Below, in pieces: positions 1 to 10,296 of a stretch of 64,000 bases of DNA. Position numbers and translations under genes: made by a program. Source of the DNA: Patiria miniata (taxonomy: Eukaryota; Echinodermata; Asteroidea; Valvatida; Asterinidae); NCBI RefSeq assembly GCF_015706575.1, contig NW_024037076.1, forward strand, positions 1,922,001 through 1,986,000, read 5' to 3'. Under the pieces are notes generated by a model that was given only the letters and a program-made list of their open reading frames with translations, ran no database searches and had not been told where the DNA came from. Positions within the stretch are counted from its first letter, which is position 1. Every line of letters starts with the position of its first letter.

Positions 1-2788
1 GAACATTCACTCATTGGGATATTTGAATATCTAAAGAGAACTTACGGTTTCAGGTGCCAAAATGTGTTCCCGTCTGCCCGTGTGAGAAAACGTCGAATCA
101 GAGCAACTTCAAGTCAGGAATAAGGTGAACCTTACTTCGATTTACCACTACTTCTGTCTTTGGACTTTTCTAGTCAGCTATTTGGAGCCGGAGCCGGAAC
201 ATAGTTCTATCGCTGGTTACCAATAACCGCGCGCATCACAATGCACAGCAGGGAGCCAGGACCCAGATGTTTCAGCGTTTGATAGGGGCGTTCACACATC
301 GCTATTAGTACGCAGGCGTAGGTTACGCCACGAACCAACCATTAGTCGACTCTGGCTTGGCTGACGTAAAGGGGACGTCCAGTTTTTTGTTGCTAAATAA
401 CGAGAGGGCGCTCTTTCATTCTATGATCATACCAGGATGCTAACACATGGGCCAAACATTATGTTTCATCGGTCTGAGTTCACTAGCACTACATCCTCAC
501 TCACTCTAACCGCATTTAAAAAAGACCCAAGTTTTAATTATATCCTGGATTTTTTTTTGAAGAATTGAAATATATCGGGGTCATCCTACCGCCGTGGCCA
601 ATGAACTTTTGTTTAGGGCGCATGTGTTGTGCGCACGAGAGAGTTAGACCTCAATCACATAGCAAGACATCTTAGCAGGATGATGTCATTTAGTTTATTG
701 AACAGATTATTGCAAATGTTCGAGGAAGTTGGTTACTTTTAGGTTGATGAAATGCTTTTTAATACAACAAGTTTTTTTAAAACATTTTAAACCTGTTGAT
801 ACAAAATCATTACTGCAACTAAAGTCCTTTATCCCAAGAAAAACATGCATCATTTCAAAGTTATTGTTTATTTACATTAAATTAATCGGCGATTCATAGA
901 GCACGAACAGTATATTAGAATCCTATTTATCCTATTTATATATGGATCTTCTAAGAAGAACTTATTCCTATTGCAATAATGTGCTAAGCGTTAACAGTTT
1001 GGGAGCAGACCCAAGCGATATATAATGAATAATATTTTAGCGATTATCTTCTCTAAAAATCTACATGCTACGAAGCTCCACGAAGTGTGCTTGTCTACAA
1101 AGCAATGTGTCTTCCTTCTTTATACTATTATGCCCTCACCTTTTGGAATATATACACACGGGATAATAATTGCAATATTTACTATGATCTTTCAGTGACT
1201 TATAAAGCAGTAATCTTGGTTATTGTATACAATTATAGCTAGTACAAAATGCAAATCTTTGTCTTCATCACATGTAATATTTGTTTCGAATTTCCATTTT
1301 ACTTATTTCCAACGTGGGGGATCTATTGAAAGGTTGTGTATGTGATAACACATTGGTGCACAGTATGACCAAAGCCGAGTTATATCGAAAAGGTGTAAGG
1401 ATATCTTTCATTGCTGGAGTAAACGGCCTTGTATTGGCTGTGACGTGTGGACTCGCTTACTGTGGATGGTCGTGTACATGTACATTGTTATTTCTTTGTC
1501 ACACTTAATACATATATACACTCAGTACTACAGTTCTGTTTATACCTAAAATATATCCAGCTGGTCTTTAAGAAATATGCTGGTCTTTAAAACTACACTT
1601 CGAATGTTTTACGTATGAACATGCCAATTTTGCCTGACATTATCATAATTCAAAAAGCGAAAATGAGAATCTGACATGAATGTTGTAGTGCACAACATAC
1701 TTCTTCAATTTCATTCTTGAAAAAAGTCACACCATAGTTATTATTTTCGCTCTGTTTTCCACTCAACTGATTTTTTCCCTTTCAATTGACACTTGGGATA
1801 ATAATTTCTCTTGATTTACAACCTCGTTTTTATACCATTCAGGTGTTATAAATTTGTACAGAAACATTCAAATCCAGTCTATTTTTGCCACTTCTAAAGG
1901 TTTACAATAATCTTGTCTCAACTGCTCGTCTCCTGTGTTTTATCTAAGATTTCAATGGTATTCTATTTGTTGAGTATAAGTTCATGAAAAGCCTTATGTT
2001 TTGACTGATAAAATTAATTGAAAAGCGGTCAACAAATGTTTGTTCCTTCGTGCAACTACATAATCTTCCATACACAAATAAACTACCAAATGCGAAATTG
2101 GGAATGAGCTTATAATTCTTGACTGGCTCCCGTCCCTCCCTTAAACGATTAAACAGTGGTTGGATCGGGAACCAGCCACAATAACCTATCATTATTTGGC
2201 AGCGCACTGCCTTCTTAGGTACGTGCGTGTATTAATTCTAATCTAACAATTAAACGCTGTTAATGTTGTATTCAGGTTTCAGGTTTAATCATCGAACAAA
2301 CCGTTTGATTAAAATCTTTTTTCCCCCTTGGCTAGACATATAATCCAGGCGTATCTTTTTCTGATTTTTGTAAAACATTCTTGTTAACTCTTATGTACAA
2401 ATATAGTATTGTCTTTTTTTCTCTATCTCCACAAACACATTTGGGTCCAATCAACAGCACAAATAGTTTCCAAATCCGATATGCAGACTATATTTACACG
2501 TTTTATGGACATCAATTTGATTATTTACTGTTTCAAAACTGGAGCACTTCGCTTTTTGTGGTTGCTTTAGTTGGTGGTCTTCCACCTGTTTCATTCATTG
2601 TTGCAGTTTGCATTTACTCTTTGATAATTACACTGATGGACTTGAATGTGATAAGCGTTAGAGAAAGCAGATGGAACCTTTTTTCTACCCACTTTTGCTG
2701 CCTGACCTACAGAAGCGTGTACACTGAGCCCGGCACTTTCAGAATAGCCCCAACGCCGATAGATTGATTATCAAGCGTTTCAAACAGT
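1..2788. other. 3' flank of the TPR-TIR gene, non-coding
   Basis: I see no gene here. Most of it has a counterpart in unit B, in part twice. The short open frame at 1281-1508 is broken in both unit B copies, so it is not under coding constraint. A short inverted repeat lies at 2122-2177. The last ~500 bases are specific to unit A and should hold the 3' UTR of the minus-strand gene, but I could not place a polyadenylation signal with confidence. Confidence 0.6.
2122..2177. repeat. Short fold-back repeat (TGGTTCCCG family)
   Basis: Two arms of about 11 bases, ACTGGCTCCCG and CGGGAACCAGC, are inverted about each other around a spacer of some 35 bases. The arrangement recurs at 9887-9942 in unit B and, in related forms, at 6621, 13390, 43516 and 53931. 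Confidence 0.5.
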
Positions 2789-5428
2789 CTAAAGTTTAAC
2801 CTGTTGCTCGATACACCTTGCCAATCTCGGCCAGTCAACAGCACCTGTTGCATCAAGGTGCTCGAGTGTTTTGAGCACCAGTGGCATGACCCTGTCTTCA
2901 TAGAGAACAGGGATAACCAGCCGATCAATGTCCAGTGCCATAAGCATACCCCTGACGTCATAATTGTTGGTCTCGAAGTCCCTTGTGAGTACAATAATGA
3001 CACAGACACTATCCTTAATGCTGTCTGTGTAGTTATCGTTCCTGGGTTTGCCGAGTTCGAAGTCGCGATCTTTGATGCAGCCTTTAAAACCGCTTTCTTC
3101 CAGTTCTTCCAGCATGCGGTGTTGCACCCATTCAGAGGCACTACTGCTGTAGATGACGAAGAAGTCATACTTTCGTCCCAGATTATTTTGCGGTCTTTCA
3201 AGAGCCTCGCGGACGTTCTTCTTGGAGACGACCTCAGTTGGTGGTTCCTCAGGAGACGGCATCGTGGCTACGTGCTGCGTTTTGCCAGTTTTGAGGTTCA
3301 CAGAGTATGTGATGTGGATCGTGTCGGGAGGAATATGATGCTCCTCATTTCCATCAAGGTCTACTTGAGACAGCGATTCAGACAAAGTCTGGATATCTCT
3401 GTCTATTTTGTCAGGGATGGGACGTGCGGGTGCTGCTGATGCCCCTTGGGATTCCCTCAGATACTCTGCATTAATGTTGTCCCCGGTTCTGTCGGATAGT
3501 TCTTCCCCCTGTGCTCTTGATGTCGGTTGGACGTACCTACTGCTGGCCGGCAAGCTGTGCTGTCGTCTTGTTACTGATGGAGGGAGGGATCCATCTTCGA
3601 CTGACACAGGAAGTGAAAGCTGCCGCTTAGCACGAGTTTGTCTCTTATACTGAATATCATGAGATAGTGAAGATGCGTCACAAAAACTACTCGCTGCATC
3701 CCCAACATTACTTGCTGAAGGAAAGCTCTGATTTTGTCCTTGCTCTGACGTTGGAGGGACGTCACTGTCGTGGGGTGAAGAAATGGGGTGCTGTAACTGA
3801 GAACTCCTCCTCTTGTCAATGGCTGCTGACTCTATGACCTCAAGTTCCTTCTCGTAATCGTTATCTTTACAGTACTTGACAAAGATTTTCCAGTGGTCGC
3901 GCATCTGCTTGAGTTTGTTCAGCTGCCAAAGATCCCAATTAGTTGACAGGGAAACTTCGGCTACTTTTTGCAACCAGTACACCATGTCAGCTAGCAAAGG
4001 AAGATCTTCCCTTAGAGCTAAATGGTTATTCGGTAAGATATGTTTGTACTCTAGCACTAGAGCATCGACACTACCCCCGTGGTAGGAAGCCGCGATTTCA
4101 CATTCAACTGCTCGCTTGTATGAACTCAAAGCCGCCTGATGCTCCCCCATGACACAGAGACACATGCCTCTTACTTTATGGACAGTCCCCCTTTTCGAAC
4201 CATCTGCAATTTCAACGGCTTTGGCGCAGTATGTTAGAGCTTGCTGCAGAAGTCTTTCGCTTCCATATCTCAACCGCCCGTAACAATCGGTTGCCAAGTA
4301 ATACAATACTTCTGCCATCAATTCTGTGAACCAGGGTTTAGAAACGTCTTTGATGGCAAACGAGAGGTCTTCTTTAGCTCGTGTCAGTAAGGTATCATCT
4401 GGACGTTGCGCCATGGGATCGCGAGATTTCTGGGAGTATTTGAGTTGCTGCTTGTATTGGGAGAGGTAAATATTTGCTCTGTCATAGCGCACCTGGAGAT
4501 TGAACTCTGAGTCACCCAGCTCAATTGCTCTGTCAAGCAAAGACAGAGCTTTGGTCTGGTCTTTCTTAATGAAGTGCGTTGCCCGTCTGGTGAGAACTTT
4601 TGGATTATTTGGGGAAAGAGACAAAGCTTTTTCAAAGCATTTGTCCGGTTCGTCCACGAATTCTCGGTAAGTTTCTTGGATGGGCGGAAGCAGATCTCTC
4701 GAATGGTAGAAAAGGTCTCCGAGACGTCTCCAAGCTTTGATTTTCCGATCCTCATCCTCGTTGAACTGAATGATTGTGATAAAATTGTTGACTGCACCTT
4801 GGTAAAACTTTTTGACTTCAACTTTTTTGGACTTGTTCCACTTTATCCTTCCGTAGATTGATTTACAAGCCAACCCGGACTCGAAGATCCAGGCTGCACG
4901 CTCGGATTGGGCGACGTCCTTCCCTGCAAGCTCAATCGCTGCCTGATTCAAAGCAAATGCTTTCCGATACCTGTCGGTGGCCATAAATCCATAGATTTCA
5001 TTTGTTAAGGCGAATGCCTGTTCAAAAAAACTTCGAGCCCGTAGCTTTCTCAGTCGCCTCTTTCCTTCTTCTGTAACACCCTCGCCAAGGAGCCTTGCAA
5101 TCTTCTGCTCGCAATCTCGGGCCTCGGTGAGTCTGTACAGTTTCTCGCAGATGTACTTGCGGTTTGCCAGAGCATTCAAATTATCAGGGTCTTCGTTAGG
5201 AGAGAGGACTTTATCCAGGTACTGCAAAGCTTCTTCAAACTGACCAAGCCGAAAGGCAAGCATCCCAAGAAGATTCCAGGAGGCATAATGCTCAGGTCGG
5301 CTTTCAGTGAAACGACCGAGCTTTCCGTTTGTTTTTGTAAACAAACGTTCAGCCGCCTTCATATCGATGTTGCCTTTATTTAGCGTCAAAGGAAGGCGAA
5401 AGTGACCAAACTCATCCGCAGACGACAT
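2789..5428 (-). CDS. TPR-TIR domain protein (TTC22/IFIT-like TPRs, C-terminal TIR)
   Basis: Single-exon coding region of 879 residues. The N-terminal half is helical with TPR-type repeats: residues ~51-84 (WNLLGMLAFRLGQFEEAL), ~85-117, ~263-305 (CFEKALSLSPNNP) and ~385-455. Residues ~560-750 are Ser/Gln/Pro-rich and look disordered. Residues ~753-879 form a TIR domain: YDFFVIYSS (box 1), RDFELGKP (box 2, BB loop) and a late DWPRL (box 3-like). The BB-loop proline is leucine, and the position of the NADase glutamate (WCxxE in other TIRs) reads YDVRG, so a scaffold role in innate-immune signalling is more likely than NAD cleavage. The frame opens 31 codons further upstream, but I chose the MSSADEFGHF methionine: it is conserved in the unit B copy, the upstream residues are not, and a splice acceptor lies between. 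TPR similarity to TTC22 and IFIT proteins is from memory. Confidence 0.9.
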   Translation of the reverse strand: MSSADEFGHFRLPLTLNKGNIDMKAAERLFTKTNGKLGRFTESRPEHYASWNLLGMLAFRLGQFEEALQYLDKVLSPNEDPDNLNALANRKYICEKLYRLTEARDCEQKIARLLGEGVTEEGKRRLRKLRARSFFEQAFALTNEIYGFMATDRYRKAFALNQAAIELAGKDVAQSERAAWIFESGLACKSIYGRIKWNKSKKVEVKKFYQGAVNNFITIIQFNEDEDRKIKAWRRLGDLFYHSRDLLPPIQETYREFVDEPDKCFEKALSLSPNNPKVLTRRATHFIKKDQTKALSLLDRAIELGDSEFNLQVRYDRANIYLSQYKQQLKYSQKSRDPMAQRPDDTLLTRAKEDLSFAIKDVSKPWFTELMAEVLYYLATDCYGRLRYGSERLLQQALTYCAKAVEIADGSKRGTVHKVRGMCLCVMGEHQAALSSYKRAVECEIAASYHGGSVDALVLEYKHILPNNHLALREDLPLLADMVYWLQKVAEVSLSTNWDLWQLNKLKQMRDHWKIFVKYCKDNDYEKELEVIESAAIDKRRSSQLQHPISSPHDSDVPPTSEQGQNQSFPSASNVGDAASSFCDASSLSHDIQYKRQTRAKRQLSLPVSVEDGSLPPSVTRRQHSLPASSRYVQPTSRAQGEELSDRTGDNINAEYLRESQGASAAPARPIPDKIDRDIQTLSESLSQVDLDGNEEHHIPPDTIHITYSVNLKTGKTQHVATMPSPEEPPTEVVSKKNVREALERPQNNLGRKYDFFVIYSSSASEWVQHRMLEELEESGFKGCIKDRDFELGKPRNDNYTDSIKDSVCVIIVLTRDFETNNYDVRGMLMALDIDRLVIPVLYEDRVMPLVLKTLEHLDATGAVDWPRLARCIEQQVKL

Positions 5429-5429
5429 G

Positions 5430-5465
5430 GTTGCAGTCAGACTCTGTGTGAAATAAAACAAGGAT
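5430..5465 (-). other. Splice acceptor upstream of the TPR-TIR start codon
   Basis: Read on the minus strand, a T-rich tract ending TTTATTTCACACAG lies about 16 bases before the ATG. The unit B copy keeps TTTATTTCACGCAG at the same distance (12311), while bases further upstream have diverged. The gene therefore probably has an untranslated first exon upstream (higher coordinates) and a coding exon beginning at about 5443. Confidence 0.7.
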
Positions 5466-6884
5466 CCGATTTTGTCTGCTTGAGATCTTATCTGCTTGAG
5501 ATAAAAGCACTTTTCTATCACTTACCACGCAGTTATTACGAAAGGTACGTTAATTGCCCTTTGTATTTGAATCGAATACAAGATTCAAAGGAAATTCGAC
5601 AGGAACAAAGACATTTTTCCCCTCACCTTTATTTTGTTTTCCACTCATGACTAGGTACGTACGCAAATCACTTCCAGGGAAATTGTTAATTTGAAATTGG
5701 GTTCAGCTCTTACATCCGAGTTAAAAATCACATACGCTTTTGACAGTTCTATGGCACGGTGTTAGTTGTGCATGTACATTTTAGACAAGTCAACAGTGTG
5801 TGTAAGAATACTTATAATAGTAAAAGGAGTTTAATTCTAATAAAAAGTATCAGTTAGTGATAACAAATTATTCATCCAACTTGTTTTGCGGTAGTAGATA
5901 AAGAGTCGGAACGCCATTGAGTCGGACGTACTCAAACTAAATATTTTGGGGTTTACATTCATGTACAAAAATTGCTTTTTGAAACAAAGTGACATGAGAA
6001 CAGAACAAACTTGCAAAGGGCGGGACGCACAATGCTGGTTTTTTCTTGTGTGTTTATGCCTGCTTGGTATGCATTTTGTCTATAGTATATCCCTGAATAA
6101 AAATGCAATTAGCGGTTTGTTTTACATAATGATGTTTACCCGGAGCTCTGTTGGAATTAAACTATGAACCTAGAGTATTGACATAGAGCGATATTATCTG
6201 AGAATGCTCACTGCACTCAATGTGTCGAACTTTGGTATAAATCAGTGTGGCATTGTGCATAGGAGGGTGACAAGATTGCATATCTATACCCTTTCGTAAA
6301 AGTTAAAGGCCATATTACCAATGAATGAGTACAACGCACAACGTGATACGTGTCTAGGATGATTTCAAAATTGGCAGAATGAGATTTTGGACATTCTGCT
6401 CTAAACCTTTGGGAATTTGCCTAAAAAAAGCAAATTCATGCTATATTTTAGAGTATCAGCCTGAAAAAAATTGAACTTAAATTTTTTTCCTTGATATACA
6501 AAAGTTATTACTTTTGACTGAGACATCGAATGACACCAATTTGGCCTGTGTTGGTTATGAAGTAATTGGTTCACAATTTCTGTTTTTTTTGCGGCATGAC
6601 AACAACTCAGTTATCCCAGTATAGACTGGTTTCCGCCCCTGTTTGACACTAGAGGGATAGGAAACCAGTCTACTCGCGAGGGCTGATCTGTGGAAACTTT
6701 GTTTGGGGAAGACAATGTACAGGACATTTTGACGCAAACTTAACACTCATTTTTGGAGATTAAAACGTTTATTTTTTACTCAAAATTTGACAGTATAAGA
6801 CGGTTGAACACAACATGTATTAATGATCTCTCGGTTGAAGAACAAAATTGGAGAAGCAAAGTTATTTTTTACAACTGGAATCAT
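5466..6884. other. 5' flank / probable first intron of TPR-TIR gene
   Basis: No coding frame supported. This should contain the untranslated first exon and promoter of the minus-strand gene, but I cannot place them. Part of it (about 6540-6720) aligns with 13310-13500 in unit B. It carries the perfect 13-base fold-back at 6621-6671. Confidence 0.5.
6621..6671. repeat. Short fold-back repeat, perfect 13-base arms
   Basis: TAGACTGGTTTCC (6621-6633) and its exact reverse complement GGAAACCAGTCTA (6659-6671) flank a 25-base spacer. This is the best-preserved member of a dispersed family. Its unit B counterpart at about 13390-13460 is degenerate. Confidence 0.7.
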
Positions 6885-7498
6885 GAACATTCACTCATCG
6901 GATATTTGAATATCTAAAGAGAACTTACGGTTTCAGGTGCCAAAATGTGTTCACGTCTGCCCGTGTGAGAAATCGTCGAATCAGAGCAACTTCAAGTCAG
7001 GAATAAGGTGAACCTTGCTTCGATTTACCACTACTTCTGTCTTTGGACTTTTCTAGTCAGCTATTGGGAGCCGGAGCCGGAACATAGTTCTATCGCTGGT
7101 TACCAATAACCGCGCGCATCACAATGCACAGCAGGGAGCCAGGACCCAGATGTTTCAGCGTTTGATAAGGGGCGTTCACACGTCGCTTTTAGTGCGCAGG
7201 CGTAGGTTACGCCACGAATCAACCATTAGTCGACTTTGGCTTGGCTGACGTAATTGATAAAGTAAGGTGAGTCCAGTTCTTTGTTGCCAAATACCGAGAG
7301 GGCGCTCTTTCATTCTATGATCATACCAGGATGTTAACACATGGGCCAAACATTATGTTTCATCGGTCTGAGTTCACGAGCACTACATCCTCACTCTATC
7401 TGCATTTTAAGTAGACCCATGTAAAGTTTTAATTATGTCCTGAAAAAAAAAGTTTTCAAGAATTGAAATATATTGTGGTCATCCTACCGCCGTGGCAA

Positions 7499-8503
7499 AT
7501 GAACTTTCGTTTCGGGCGCATGTGTCGTGCGGACGAAAGAGTTAGACCTCAATCACATGAGCAAGACATTGTGTTTAGCAGGACGATGTCATTAAGTTTA
7601 TTGAACAGATTACATTTGTATTACAAATGTTCGAGGAAGTTGGTTACTGTTAGATTGATGTAATGCTTTGGAATATAACAAGTTCTAAACACTTTAAACC
7701 TGTTTAAATACAAAATCATCTCTGCAGCTGAAGTCCTTTATCCCAAGAAAAACATACATCATTTAAAAGTTGTTAACATAGAATTAATCGACGATTCACA
7801 GCGCGCGAATATATATCAGGATCCTGTTTTATATCTTCTAAGCAGAATCTATTCCTCAGCAGCTATTGCAATAATGTGTTGAGCGTAAACATTGTAGAAC
7901 CAGACACAAGTGAAATAATGGATGACATCTAAGTTACAAAATATACATGCTTAGAAGAAGTTTCACGACTTGTGCTTGTCTACAAAGCAATTTTACTTCT
8001 AACTTCATACGATATGCCCTCACTTTTGGGAATATATATACACTGTATAATTAGTGCAATATTTACTACATCTTTCAGTGACTTATAGCGCATTAATCTT
8101 GGTTATTGTATACAATTGCAGCTAGTACAAAATGCAAATCTTTGTCTTCATCACATGTAATATTTGTTTCAAATTTCCATTTTACACATTTCCATTGTGC
8201 AGGGATCTATTGAAAGGTTGTGTATGTGATAACACCTTGTGCACAGTATGACCAAACCCATTTTTATTGAAAAGGTGTAAGGATGTCTTTCAATGCTGGA
8301 GTAAACGGCCTTGTATTGGCTGTGAAATCTAAAATCGCTTATTGTGGATGGTACTGTGCATTGTTATTTCTGTTTTACACTAAATAAATATATGCACTCA
8401 ATACTACAGTTCCGTGTATACCAAATATATATATCCAGCTGGTTTAAAAAAAATATTTTCTGCTCTGTTTTTCCACTCAACTGATTTTTCCGTTTCAATT
8501 GAA
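7499..8503. repeat. Internal tandem duplication inside unit B, first copy
   Basis: Starts with the GGGCGCATGTGT-containing segment equivalent to unit A position ~604 and ends at the equivalent of ~1787, then jumps back to the start. The block is shortened relative to unit A, lacking the equivalent of about 1590-1740. There is no gene in it. Confidence 0.85.
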
Positions 8504-9575
8504 CTTTTGTTTCGGGCGCATGTGTCTTGCGCACGAGAGAGTTAGACCTCAATCACAATGAGCAGACAATTTTGTTTAGCGGGACCATGTCATTAAGTTT
8601 ATTGAACAGATTATTACAAATGTTCGAGGAACTTGGTTACTGTAAGATTGATGTAATGTTTTTGAATATAACAAGTTCTAAACACTTTAAACCTGTTTAC
8701 ACAAAATCATCTCTGCAGCTGAGGACCTTTATCCCTAGAAAAACATGCATCATTTCAAATTTTAAAGTTTGTTAACATAAAATTAATCGGCGATTTACAG
8801 CGCACGAATATATATCAGGATCCCGTTTTATATCTTCTAAGCAGAAACTATTCCTAAGCAGCTATTGCAATAATGTGATGAGCGTAAACATTGTAGAACC
8901 AGACACAAGTGAAATAATGGATGACATCTAAGTTACAAAATATACATGCTTAGAAGAAGCTCCGCGACCTGTGCTTGTCTACAAAGCAATTTTACTTCTA
9001 ACTTCATATTATATGCCCTCACTTTCGGGAATATATACACACTGAATAATTATCGCAATATTTACTAGATCTTTCAGTGACTTCAGCATTAATCTTGGTT
9101 ATTGAGTACAAATGCAGTTAGTACAAAAAAAATGCAAATCTTTGTCTTCATACTTATTTCCATTGTGCAGGGATCTATTATAATGCTGTGTATGTGATAA
9201 CACCTCGTGCACAGCATGACCACAACCCATTTCTATTGAAAAGGTGCAAGGATATATCTTTCAGTGCTAGAGTAAACGGCCTTGAATTGGCTGTTACGTC
9301 TGGACTCGCTTATTGTGGGTGGTCCTGTGCATTGTTATTTCTGTTTTACACTACATAAATATATGCACTCAATACTACAGTTCCGTGTACACCTGGTCTT
9401 TAAAACGAATGCTTTTATGAACATGCTGATTTTGCCTGACATTATCATAATTCAAAAAATAAAATTAGAATCTGATGTGAATTTTGTAGTGCACTACATA
9501 CTTCCTCAATTTCATTCTTGAAAAACGTCAAATAATAGTTTTTATTTTTGCTCTGTTTTCCCACTTAACTGGTTT
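8504..9575. repeat. Internal tandem duplication inside unit B, second copy
   Basis: Repeats the content of 7499-8503 and then runs on into the rest of the unit A-like flank. The two copies agree closely, including several small changes shared against unit A, so this duplication followed the A/B duplication. No gene seen. Confidence 0.85.
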
Positions 9576-9886
9576 CTAGTTTTAAAACCTTGCTTTTAGA
9601 CCATCCAGATGTTGTATATTTGTACTGTAACATTGAGATCCAGTGCATCTTTACCACTTCTAAAGGTTTACAAGTATTTTGCCTCAACTACTCGTCTTAT
9701 GTGTTTTATCTAGGATTTAAATGGTATTTTATTTGTTGAGTTCACGTTCATGAAGAGCCTCTTGTTTGGATGATTGAAAAGCGGTCCACAAATTTTGGCT
9801 CCTTCGTGAAACTAAATAATCTTTTGTACACAAATGTACCACCAATAGCGAAATTGGGAATGAGCTTTATGCGCTAATATTTCTTC

Positions 9887-9942
9887 ACTGGCTCCCGTCT
9901 TCTCCCTTAAACGATTAAGCAATGGTTGGACCGGGATCCAGC
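9887..9942. repeat. Short fold-back repeat, unit B counterpart of 2122
   Basis: ACTGGCTCCCG and CGGGATCCAGCC are inverted about a ~35-base spacer, at the position equivalent to 2122-2177 in unit A. Confidence 0.45.
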
Positions 9943-10009
9943 CACACATTTGTAATCATTATTTGTCAACTCTGTCTTCTTAGATACGTGCTTGTAATAT
10001 TCTTATGTA

Positions 10010-10296
10010 ACACCCTCCTGTGACGTCACACTTTTCGGCATTTTACGAATAGCGTGCTGCGAGCATATTTTTCCCGTAGCTGGTCGAAGCCACTCAGGAA
10101 TATTTCAGTAATTCGATAGAATCACAGCAAGGCACTTAGGTTTTCGTTCTCCCGCTCCCCCTTCAATAAAAACTGTCGATGCTTGCTGGGAGCATTATCG
10201 GCCTAGCTTTCACTGGAAGATGATGGAATGATTAAATGCTTTCCAATTTTGTATATCTTCACGTTGTACTTGTACGTTATTTGGACTGTGTCTGAT
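10010..10296. other. Unrelated segment replacing the TIR-coding end in unit B
   Basis: Unit A/B similarity stops at about 9990 (unit A 2225) and resumes at 10297 (unit A 3431). The DNA between has no counterpart in unit A. It contains a perfect palindromic CRE word TGACGTCA at 10021-10028. I see no coding frame or clean transposon ends. It could be an insertion combined with deletion, or the ancestral state if unit A gained its TIR end. Confidence 0.6.

Larger units (their letters stand above)
1..6884. repeat. Tandem segmental duplication, unit A
   Basis: The first bases of the window recur at 6885, and the match continues through the flanking DNA and the TPR gene, so 1-6884 and 6885 to about 14.2 kb are two units of a tandem duplication. 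Both copies share the gene's 3' flank (600-2225 against 8504-9990), the gene (3431-5428 against 10297-12296) and the 5' flank up to about 6.7 kb (against 13.5 kb). Unit A alone keeps 2227-3430, which includes the TIR-coding end of the gene. The left boundary lies at or beyond the window edge. Confidence 0.92.

Noticed and set aside
1281-1508. 75-codon frame in unit A flank
   Set aside because: Both unit B copies of this DNA break the frame, so it is not constrained.
2381-2767. 128-codon plus-strand frame with a hydrophobic stretch
   Set aside because: It lies in the 3' flank of the minus-strand gene, has no splice or domain signature and has no unit B counterpart to test; treated as chance.
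2707-3439. Open frames on both strands at 2707-3201 (-) and 2804-3439 (+)
   Set aside because: They overlap the TIR and linker coding region in other frames; the TPR-TIR frame has clear domain content.
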